Part shown: positions 1 through 5,075 of the stretch, piece after piece
Position numbering within the stretch: the stretch's first letter is position 1
How the letters are laid out: every line of letters starts with the position of its first letter
Assembly (NCBI GenBank): GCA_030621975.1
Contig: JAUXGQ010000176.1
Location: 1-5,247, forward strand
Length of the DNA: 5,247 nucleotides
Direction: 5' to 3'
Origin: Gammaproteobacteria bacterium
GTDB taxonomy: Bacteria > Pseudomonadota > Gammaproteobacteria > Chromatiales > Chromatiaceae
The notes under the pieces: generated by a model
What the model saw: only the letters and a program-made list of their open reading frames with translations
The model's database searches: none
What the model was told of the DNA's origin: nothing
Position numbers and translations under genes: made by a program

Positions 1-161
1 GCATGGGTTTGCGCTATGTGATGCTGGTGGACGAGGAGGGCAGGGTGTACATGAGCCCCGCCATGGCGGAGCGCGTCCGTTTCCTGGAGCAGCGACCCGA
101 GGTGATCACGGTCGGCGAGGCTCCTAACCCGGATACCTCACCAGGCGGACCGAAGAAATGA
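1..161 (+). CDS. C-terminal fragment of a plus-strand gene, possibly ApbE-like FAD:protein FMN transferase
   Basis: The frame beginning at base 3 is open from the window edge to a TGA at 159-161 and gives 52 residues; the start lies outside the window. It begins MGLRYVMLVDEEGRVYMSPA, continues with an RVRFLEQ segment and ends in a Pro/Gly-rich tail with terminal lysines. A hydrophobic strand, a D-E-x-G-R turn and then 'MSPAM' resembles the last strands of ApbE-family proteins, which attach FMN covalently to flavoproteins such as Nqr/Rnf subunits. That assignment rests on a short, poorly conserved stretch and is only a suggestion. Codon use is GC-rich like the downstream genes, and the sequence does not look like a chance ORF. 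The gene ends 30 bases before the REP region, whose first hairpin could terminate it. Confidence 0.55.
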   Translation, partial: MGLRYVMLVDEEGRVYMSPAMAERVRFLEQRPEVITVGEAPNPDTSPGGPKK

Positions 162-190
162 AAATTTCGTATTTTGAACGATTACTCGGC

Positions 191-271
191 AAATGTAGGC
201 TGGGGCTCGCCCCAGCTCTTTGTTTGGCGATCCACTGCGCAGCATAGCTGGGGCAAGCCCCAGCCTACATT
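191..271. repeat. REPIN: two REP hairpins in inverted orientation
   Basis: The left REP has GTAG at 195-198 followed by an 8-bp perfect hairpin (199-206 pairs with 209-216, loop TC). The right REP is its inverse: hairpin 247-254 pairs with 257-264 (loop AA), followed by CTAC at 265-268. The outer arms AATGTAGGCTGGGGC (192-206) and its exact complement (257-271) are 15-bp perfect inverted repeats around a spacer of about 50 bases. A 5' GTAG tetranucleotide next to a GC-rich palindrome is the known signature of REP elements mobilised by RAYT (TnpA-REP) transposases, and two inverted REPs make a REPIN. No RAYT gene lies in this window. The element sits between genes, as REPs usually do. Confidence 0.85.
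199..225 (+). terminator. Possible intrinsic terminator made by the left REP hairpin
   Basis: The 8-bp GC-rich hairpin at 199-216 is followed on the plus strand by TCTTTGTTT (217-225). A GC-rich stem with a T-rich tail, 38 bases after the stop of the upstream gene, fits a rho-independent terminator. The loop is only 2 nt and the T run is interrupted, so efficiency is uncertain. The same bases are explained by the REP element. Confidence 0.4.
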
Positions 272-290
272 CAAGCCCCAGCCTACATTT
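255..290. repeat. 18-bp tandem duplication of the REP edge
   Basis: Two head-to-tail copies, AAGCCCCAGCCTACATTC (255-272) and AAGCCCCAGCCTACATTT (273-290), differ only at the last base. The second copy is an exact inverse of the left REP arm: 191-206 and 275-290 form a perfect 16-bp inverted pair. The left arm can therefore pair with either of two right arms. This looks like slippage or a remnant third REP half at the right boundary of the REPIN. Confidence 0.85.
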
Positions 291-372
291 GGGTCGTGAG
301 CTATCTGGGTTAAGCCGGTTTCGGGGCAATGGAGTCGACGCTACCGCACTGCTCGCAAGGTTGAATTAGTTC

Positions 373-399
373 TAATGTAATTTAAGGAGATTCCGATAG
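373..399 (+). promoter_or_regulatory. Candidate sigma-28 (FliA-type) promoter for the GGDEF/EAL gene
   Basis: TAATGTAA (373-380), exactly 11 bases, then TCCGATAG (392-399) matches the FliA consensus TAAAGTTT-N11-GCCGATAA at 5 of 8 and 6 of 8 positions with exact spacing. Transcription would begin near 406, leaving a leader of about 38 nt before the GTG at 444. The surrounding region is more AT-rich than the genes. This is a match by eye in a short intergenic region. A sigma-70 promoter using TTGAAT (361-366) was considered, but no good -10 sits at the correct distance. Confidence 0.35.
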
Positions 400-443
400 T
401 AACCGAATAAGATCAACACGAAATAAATTACGGTACTCTCCTT

Positions 444-3400
444 GTGGACAATGACATAGAACTGACTGGATCCACATCCGGTCAGCGGCTGCGCTCCCAG
501 ATTCTCGTGCCACTGTTGGTCAGCCTGACGGTTCTCGCCGGGGTGTTTATCCTAGTGCTTGACTGGAATCTGAAACGTGATTTCCATCACAGAGCAGCGG
601 ACAAGACGTTTCCTGCGGATAATCTATTCCAAAATGAACTGAACAAGACCGCCGATGCCCTTGCCGGCCTGCTACGGCTGCTGCAGGGTGATCAAGAGCT
701 CCGTTCGGCGCTGCGTGCCGGGGATCGCCAGCGGCTGCAAGAACGTGCAGAAATACTGTTTCCGGCGCTCCGGGACAGCCACTGGATCAGCCACTGGTAC
801 TTTTCCGATCCCGACCGCAAAAACATACTGCGGGTGCATGAGCCGGGCAGGTTTGGCGACCGGATCGAACGGTTCACCACCTTAGAGGCGGCCAGAACGG
901 GTCGGGTCGCCCGGGGTGTGGAAGTGGGGAAATTCGGTACCTTTACGCTCCGGGTGGTTGCCCCCTGGTTCGACCAGGGCCGTCTTATCGGTTTTGCGGA
1001 ACTGGGAACCGATGCAGAATCCATCCTGAACGATCTTTCCCGACTCCTGAACTGCCGGCTGCTGCTGCTCATCGACAAAAAGCAGCTCGATCGGACCGAG
1101 TGGGAGGTGGGGCAGCGCATGCTGGGTAACCCCTCCGACTGGCAGCGGTTCGACGACTGGGTGTTTTCCGGGGCCGCGCCCGACGGCTACCTTCAGAAGG
1201 TCCGCGAGTCGCTGACCCAGCAGGGAATCCCCGACAATGGAGAGACCCGCTGGCTCGACCTGGGGGAGAAAACCTACTTGGTCCAGGGCCTTCCGCTCGC
1301 GGACGCGGCCCACCGCGAGGTGGGGAGGATCCTCATAGCCCTGGATACGACGAAAGACAACGCCTATTACGGGCGATTGAAGAGGGTGGTCCTGGCCACC
1401 CTGGTGCTGTCGGGGGGGCTGCTTTTTCTGGTCCTGTTCCGGGTTTCGGGGAATGCGCAGCGGCAGCTGGTCGATTTCCAGCGACTGCAGCTGCAGACCA
1501 ACAGGGTGCTGGGGCAACGTGTGGAACACCGGACACGGGAGCTGAGGCGCAGCGAAGAGAAGTACCGCGAACTGGTCGAGAATGCCAACAGCGTTATCCT
1601 TCGCTGGGACACCCAGGGGCGTATCACCTTCTTTAATCGGTACGCACAGCAGTTCTTCGGCTACCCCGAGGCCGAGATCCTGGGCCAGAACGTCATGGGC
1701 ACCATTGTGCCCGAGACTGAATCGGGAACGGAACGCCACCTATCTGAGATGATCGACGATATCGGGCGAAATCCGGACCAATATGTCAGTAACCTCAACG
1801 AAAATATGCGGCGGGACGGATCGCGGGTCTGGATCGCCTGGGCCAACCGGGCGGTGCGGGACGAGCAGGGCCGGGTGGTGGAAATCCTCTCCACCGGGAC
1901 GGATGTCACCAAGAACCAGCAGGCCGAGGCGGAACTGCGTCTGGCGGCCTCCGTGTTCGACACCAGCATCGAAGGCATTATGGTCACCGACGCCAAAGGG
2001 CGTATCCTGCGGGTCAACAGGGCCTTTACCAGCATCACGGGCTATACACCGGAGGAGGTTATCGGCAAGAACCCGAATCTACTGCGCTCCAGCCGGCACG
2101 TGGATGAATTCTACAAGCAGATGTGGGTGTGCCTGGAAAAAAACGGTACCTGGCAGGGCGAGATCTGGAATCGGCGCCACTCCGGCGAAGTCTACCCGCA
2201 ATGGCTGACCATCACGAGCGTCAAAGACCAGAGCGGTCGCCCAATCCGCTACGTGGGCGTATTCGACGACATCACGGAGAAGAAGCTTTCCGAGGAACGC
2301 ATCTACCACCTCGCCCATTACGACGTATTGACCGAGCTTCCGAACCGGGTGCTGTTTCAGGACCGGTTGGACCGGGCCATGGTCTGCACACGTCGTGACA
2401 AGACCCACTTTGCCATCCTGTCCCTGGATCTCGATGGTTTTAAACCGGTCAACGATACCCTTGGCCATCCGGTGGGGGATCTGCTCCTCCAGCAGTGCGC
2501 TCGGCGGCTGCAGTCCTGTGTCCGCGAATCGGATACGGTGGCCCGCATGGGTGGGGACGAATTCACGGTCCTGCTGCAGGGCCTGCATGATTCCGACGAG
2601 GTGATGCGCGTCTGTGCGCATGTGGCCGGGGCCATACTGCGGGCGTTGTCCCTCCCGTTTGATCTGGAAGGTCAGGAGGTCTTCATAAGCGCAAGCATCG
2701 GCATCGCCTCCTTTCCAGAGGACGGAGCCCTGGCCGAGGACCTGGTCCGCCACGTCGATACCGCCTTGTACTGTGCAAAAGAACAGGGTCGGAACCAGTT
2801 TGTCTTCTACAAGGCGCATATGAATGCGGCGGCCGAGGAGCGGGTGCGCCTGGAGGGCCAGCTGCGCAGAGCCCTTGAGAACAATGAATTCGAGCTGCAA
2901 TACCAGGCCTGTAAGGATCTGCACACCGGCCACATCACCTCTGTCGAGGCGCTCCTGCGTTGGCGGCATCCGGAACAGGGTCTTCTCTATCCGGACGAGT
3001 TTCTAACCTTGGCCGAGGAGACAGGGCTCATCGTCCCTATCGGAGACTGGGTGCTTCGGACCGCGGCGAAACAGGCCGTGGCCTGGGGACGGTGCCAGGA
3101 CGACCCGCCCCTGGTCGCGGTTAACCTTTCCCCTATCCAGTTGCGGCACAGGGAACAACTGATCGAAACGGTGCTCGAGGTACTCGAGCAAACCGGATTG
3201 GCGCCAAACCGGCTGGGATTCGAGGTTAGCGAAAGAACCCTCATGGAAAACGAGCAGGAAATCACGGAATCACTCGTTGAATTAGGTCGAAAAGGCGTTC
3301 AGGTCCTGATCGATGACTTTGGTACCGGCTATTCCTCCCTGAAGAAGCTGCGCACCCTCCCGGTCAAAACCCTGAAGATAGATCGTTCCTTCGTGAGGGA

Positions 3401-3674
3401 ACTCGGCAATGATCAGAACGATACAAGTATCGCTGAAACCATCATCGGAATGGCCTGTAGCCTTCAGCTCGAGGTCGTCGCGGAGGGTGTGGAGACGGAA
3501 GAGCAACTGAGCTTGTTGCGGCAACGGGGCTGCCATGCCGCGCAAGGCTTTCTGATCCACCGACCGGAATCGGCCGCCGCGCTGGAAAAAAGACTGTCCG
3601 CGTCTACATCGGGCCGTTCCCGATCAGGGTTTCCGCAATCGCCCGGGTCAGTGGGCACCGTTGTCAACGGTTAG
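444..3674 (+). CDS. Membrane-bound dCache-PAS-PAS-GGDEF-EAL cyclic di-GMP signalling protein
   Basis: This 1076-residue bifunctional receptor would make cyclic di-GMP from GTP (GGDEF) and hydrolyse it to pGpG (EAL). It has a TM helix at about 19-40, a periplasmic sensor (41-314), a second TM (315-332) and a charged coiled-coil linker to about 370. PAS1 (about 370-490), PAS2 (about 500-612), GGDEF (about 622-788) and EAL (about 805-1052) follow, then a Ser/Gly-rich tail. The sensor resembles double-Cache (dCache_3-like) domains: RVHEP at 130-134, GD at 138-139 and FTLRVVAPW at 167-175. The cyclase has DVLTELPNR (627-635), GGDEF (703-707) and an I-site RESD (694-697) five residues upstream, so product inhibition is expected. 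The phosphodiesterase keeps EAL (835-837), E927 and E930, DDFGTGYSSL (from 957), K978 in LKIDR, AEGVET (1013-1018) and AQGFL (1033-1037), so both activities look intact. The start is GTG; an in-frame TAA at 408-410 and the lack of another start before TM1 force this choice, although no clear Shine-Dalgarno is visible. The ligand cannot be told. Confidence 0.95.
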   Translation: MDNDIELTGSTSGQRLRSQILVPLLVSLTVLAGVFILVLDWNLKRDFHHRAADKTFPADNLFQNELNKTADALAGLLRLLQGDQELRSALRAGDRQRLQERAEILFPALRDSHWISHWYFSDPDRKNILRVHEPGRFGDRIERFTTLEAARTGRVARGVEVGKFGTFTLRVVAPWFDQGRLIGFAELGTDAESILNDLSRLLNCRLLLLIDKKQLDRTEWEVGQRMLGNPSDWQRFDDWVFSGAAPDGYLQKVRESLTQQGIPDNGETRWLDLGEKTYLVQGLPLADAAHREVGRILIALDTTKDNAYYGRLKRVVLATLVLSGGLLFLVLFRVSGNAQRQLVDFQRLQLQTNRVLGQRVEHRTRELRRSEEKYRELVENANSVILRWDTQGRITFFNRYAQQFFGYPEAEILGQNVMGTIVPETESGTERHLSEMIDDIGRNPDQYVSNLNENMRRDGSRVWIAWANRAVRDEQGRVVEILSTGTDVTKNQQAEAELRLAASVFDTSIEGIMVTDAKGRILRVNRAFTSITGYTPEEVIGKNPNLLRSSRHVDEFYKQMWVCLEKNGTWQGEIWNRRHSGEVYPQWLTITSVKDQSGRPIRYVGVFDDITEKKLSEERIYHLAHYDVLTELPNRVLFQDRLDRAMVCTRRDKTHFAILSLDLDGFKPVNDTLGHPVGDLLLQQCARRLQSCVRESDTVARMGGDEFTVLLQGLHDSDEVMRVCAHVAGAILRALSLPFDLEGQEVFISASIGIASFPEDGALAEDLVRHVDTALYCAKEQGRNQFVFYKAHMNAAAEERVRLEGQLRRALENNEFELQYQACKDLHTGHITSVEALLRWRHPEQGLLYPDEFLTLAEETGLIVPIGDWVLRTAAKQAVAWGRCQDDPPLVAVNLSPIQLRHREQLIETVLEVLEQTGLAPNRLGFEVSERTLMENEQEITESLVELGRKGVQVLIDDFGTGYSSLKKLRTLPVKTLKIDRSFVRELGNDQNDTSIAETIIGMACSLQLEVVAEGVETEEQLSLLRQRGCHAAQGFLIHRPESAAALEKRLSASTSGRSRSGFPQSPGSVGTVVNG

Positions 3675-3705
3675 CCATCCTCTTACCCTCCGTCTGCCGA
3701 GAGGC

Positions 3706-3725
3706 TTACGACAGGGATGTCGTAA
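3706..3725. promoter_or_regulatory. Perfect 8-bp inverted repeat, possible operator or RNA hairpin
   Basis: TTACGACA (3706-3713), loop GGGA (3714-3717), TGTCGTAA (3718-3725). It lies 31 bases past the receptor stop and about 97 bases before the CBS start. No T run follows on the plus strand (CGATGATAAAAA) and none directly on the minus strand, so it is not a standard intrinsic terminator. It could be a dyad binding site for a regulator, or an RNA hairpin at the 3' end of the receptor transcript. Confidence 0.4.
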
Positions 3726-3750
3726 CGATGATAAAAAGGGCATTCTTTCC

Positions 3751-3779
3751 TTGACGGCGAGCGAGTAATGCTGAATGGT
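3751..3779 (+). promoter_or_regulatory. Weak sigma-70-type promoter candidate for the CBS gene
   Basis: TTGACG at 3751-3756 matches 5 of 6 bases of the -35 consensus. With a 17-base spacer the -10 would be AATGGT (3774-3779), a poor match (3 of 6). It is the best -35-like hexamer in the 148-base gap before the CBS gene; the rest of the gap holds only the inverted repeat at 3706-3725. Readthrough from the receptor gene is an alternative. Confidence 0.25.
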
Positions 3780-3809
3780 ACGCGCTTTGCGATGTGTCAA
3801 AACAACTGC

Positions 3810-3814
3810 GAGGA
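3810..3814 (+). promoter_or_regulatory. Ribosome binding site that fixes the CBS gene start
   Basis: GAGGA lies 8 bases ahead of the ATG at 3823-3825. The upstream in-frame ATG at 3775 has no comparable site and would add 16 residues not belonging to the CBS fold, so 3823 is the preferred start. Confidence 0.75.
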
Positions 3815-3822
3815 ATAGAGAG

Positions 3823-4284
3823 ATGTTGGTAAGAGACGTAATGAGCCGTTCGCCCAAAACAGTCACCAGGGATACCCAGCTGCTGGAAGTGGTGTCGCTG
3901 ATGTGCCTGTTTCGCTTCAGTGGTCTGCCGGTGGTGGAGGACGAGGACAGACTGGTGGGCTTTATTGCGGAGAAAGACGTGCTGCACCGCCTGTTTCCGA
4001 CCCTGGAGGACCTCAAGGATGGTATGGCGGCGGTGGACCTGGACGCCTTGATGGGGCAATACGCGGACGTTCTGAACCTCAAGGTGTCGGATGTGATGGC
4101 CTCCAACGTCATTACGATTTCACCGGATATGCATCTTTTGCGAGGGGCCACGAGCATGGTTCGCCACCGCTTTCGCCGCATTCCGGTGGCGGAGGGTGGA
4201 AAGCTGGTTGGAATGCTTAGCCTGGGCGATGTCCACAAAGCCATATTTCAGGCTAATATTGCGGGAACGCTGAAGCGTTACTAG
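3823..4284 (+). CDS. Stand-alone tandem CBS-domain protein
   Basis: This small cytoplasmic protein of 153 residues consists almost entirely of one CBS pair (Bateman module). CBS1 spans about residues 3-58: it starts LVRDVMSRSPKTVT and ends with SGLPVVEDEDRLVGFIAEKD. CBS2 spans about 86-143: it starts KVSDVMASNVITISPD and ends with RRIPVAEGGKLVGMLSLGD. A linker of roughly 28 residues (59-86) separates them. CBS pairs usually bind adenosine nucleotides or SAM. The ligand-contacting S/T-x-x-D motif is present in CBS2 (S133, D136), but CBS1 has Ala at the first position (A49, D52), so one site may be stronger or used alone. No enzymatic, DNA-binding or membrane domain is present, so it probably regulates a partner. 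The ATG at 3823 is chosen for its GAGGA site; an upstream ATG at 3775 would give 169 residues. It follows the receptor gene by 148 bases and its stop overlaps the convergent cytochrome gene. Confidence 0.92.
   Translation: MLVRDVMSRSPKTVTRDTQLLEVVSLMCLFRFSGLPVVEDEDRLVGFIAEKDVLHRLFPTLEDLKDGMAAVDLDALMGQYADVLNLKVSDVMASNVITISPDMHLLRGATSMVRHRFRRIPVAEGGKLVGMLSLGDVHKAIFQANIAGTLKRY
4281..4284. other. Shared CTAG: interlocked stop codons of convergent genes
   Basis: The CBS gene stops with TAG at 4282-4284 on the plus strand, and the cytochrome gene stops with TAG at 4281-4283 on the minus strand. The palindrome CTAG therefore gives both stops, and the genes overlap by 4 bp with no room for a terminator between them. 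Confidence 0.93.
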
Positions 4285-4964
4285 TCATCCAGGATCGAGA
4301 GGTAGGCAAGCAGGGCGGAAATCTCTTCCGGCTCCAGTTCATTGAAGAGTTCCTCGCTGAACTCGTGCCAGCGCTGGCCGGATATGAAATCCTGGATCTG
4401 TCTCGCGAGGTACTCGGTGTACTGGCCCGCCAGCGGGGGGTCATCTCCATCCGCCTTACCCCCGCCTTTTTCCCCATGACACTGGACGCAGTCGGCGTAA
4501 ATCTCTTCGCCCAGTTCCAGATCACCGGGGATGCGGGCGATGTTGGTAACCCGTCTGGCCAGGAGCAGTCTGTCGTAGGCGCTGGTGTCTTCGGGCAGAT
4601 CCGGCATCTTCGACGGTAATTCCATACGCGAGAGATAGGCCGAGACGGCCAGTAGGTCCTCGTCGGGGAGTTCTCGCTCCTCGGTGTAGGGCAGCATGGG
4701 GATATTGATTCGCTCCCGTTTTCGGAACCTCAGGAGTTGTGCGGCGAGATAGTTTTCCGGGAGGCCGGCAAGGCGGGGGTATTCACCCCCTTTGCCGCCC
4801 TGGCCGAACTCGCCATGACAGGACGCGCAGACCTCGTTGATCTCCTCCCCCAGTTCCAGGTCCGGTTGCATCCCCTCGCCGGACGCCGCGTACGCAAGCG
4901 GGCTACCCGGGATCCATGCCAAAACGAGCAGACATGCTAAACAGGGCGTTGTCGCCTTATTCAC
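4281..4964 (-). CDS. Exported diheme c-type cytochrome (class I, c4/c553-like)
   Basis: This periplasmic electron carrier has 227 residues from the GTG at 4964. The N-terminus MNKATTPCLACLLVLAW and then AYA-AS at 24-28 forms a good Sec signal peptide with a signal peptidase I site. Two class I cytochrome domains follow: CASCH at 46-50 and CVQCH at 159-163, each preceded by 'LELGEEI'. In domain 1, M90 in INIPMLPY is the likely axial ligand. Domain 2 has no methionine after its CXXCH; H200 in QRWHEF is the only obvious alternative ligand. The domains look like a duplication (YLAAQ at 72-76 and YLARQ at 185-189; AYLS near each end), as in diheme cytochrome c4. An upstream GTG at 5000 would add 12 residues, but it lies within short direct repeats and would give a longer, less typical leader. 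Neither start has a strong Shine-Dalgarno. The redox partner is unknown. Confidence 0.9.
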   Translation of the reverse strand: MNKATTPCLACLLVLAWIPGSPLAYAASGEGMQPDLELGEEINEVCASCHGEFGQGGKGGEYPRLAGLPENYLAAQLLRFRKRERINIPMLPYTEERELPDEDLLAVSAYLSRMELPSKMPDLPEDTSAYDRLLLARRVTNIARIPGDLELGEEIYADCVQCHGEKGGGKADGDDPPLAGQYTEYLARQIQDFISGQRWHEFSEELFNELEPEEISALLAYLSILDD

Positions 4965-4977
4965 TGGGAATAGAAAC

Positions 4978-5007
4978 CACGGATGAACACCGATAGACAC
5001 GGATATA
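4978..5007. repeat. Three 10-bp imperfect direct repeats (CACGGATGAA type)
   Basis: CACGGATGAA (4978-4987), CACCGATAGA (4988-4997) and CACGGATATA (4998-5007) stand head to tail with consensus CACSGATRNA. From memory, strings of the kind 'aaccacggatgaacacggat' recur in intergenic regions of many bacterial genomes, so this may be a degenerate copy of such a repeat. It lies just upstream of the preferred cytochrome start (4964) and covers the alternative one (5000). Confidence 0.65.
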
Positions 5008-5018
5008 GCTTGAAAATT

Positions 5019-5052
5019 AAAAGGGGCATGACGCGCGCGCCATGCCCCTTTT
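5019..5052 (-). terminator. Strong bidirectional hairpin terminator
   Basis: AAAAGGGGCATG (5019-5030) pairs perfectly with CATGCCCCTTTT (5041-5052): a 12-bp stem with a 10-nt CG-alternating loop. On the minus strand the stem is followed by TTTTAATTTT, an excellent tail for a rho-independent terminator of the gene ending at 5076. On the plus strand the T run is TTTT only, so it would be weaker that way. It separates the upstream minus-strand gene from the cytochrome, which therefore probably needs its own promoter in about 4965-5018. A TATATC-like -10 can be read there on the minus strand, but no convincing -35. Confidence 0.85.
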
Positions 5053-5075
5053 CGTCTGCAGACGTCAGCGCGGTG

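Noticed and set aside
138..329. 63-residue minus-strand ORF across the intergenic region
   Set aside because: It is made largely of the REP hairpins (repeated CRLGLE-type residues) and has no credible start context; it is repeat sequence.
361..388. Sigma-70 promoter with TTGAAT as -35
   Set aside because: The hexamer 16-17 bases downstream (TAAGGA/AAGGAG) is a poor -10, so the FliA-like alternative was preferred.
1485..1496. CTGCAGCTGCAG palindrome
   Set aside because: It lies inside the receptor coding sequence and is explained by the codons for Leu-Gln-Leu-Gln in the coiled-coil linker.
882..1739. 285-residue minus-strand ORF opposite the receptor gene
   Set aside because: It lies fully antisense to well-conserved sensor and PAS coding sequence, shows no recognisable domain, and is a typical GC-rich shadow frame.
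2079..2969. 296-residue minus-strand ORF opposite PAS2/GGDEF
   Set aside because: It is antisense to the catalytic GGDEF region, whose constraint explains the open frame; the translation has no familiar motif.
3775..3822. Upstream ATG extending the CBS protein by 16 residues
   Set aside because: There is no Shine-Dalgarno for it, and GAGGA sits at ideal spacing before the ATG at 3823, where the CBS fold begins.
3648..4244. 198-residue minus-strand ORF opposite the CBS gene
   Set aside because: The plus-strand CBS pair is unmistakable and has a ribosome binding site; the antisense translation is Ser/Arg-rich and featureless.
4281..4964. Lipoprotein reading of the cytochrome from the LAC motif near its N-terminus
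   Set aside because: The Cys at residue 11 lies at the start of the hydrophobic core, not after it, and an AYA-A signal peptidase I site fits better.
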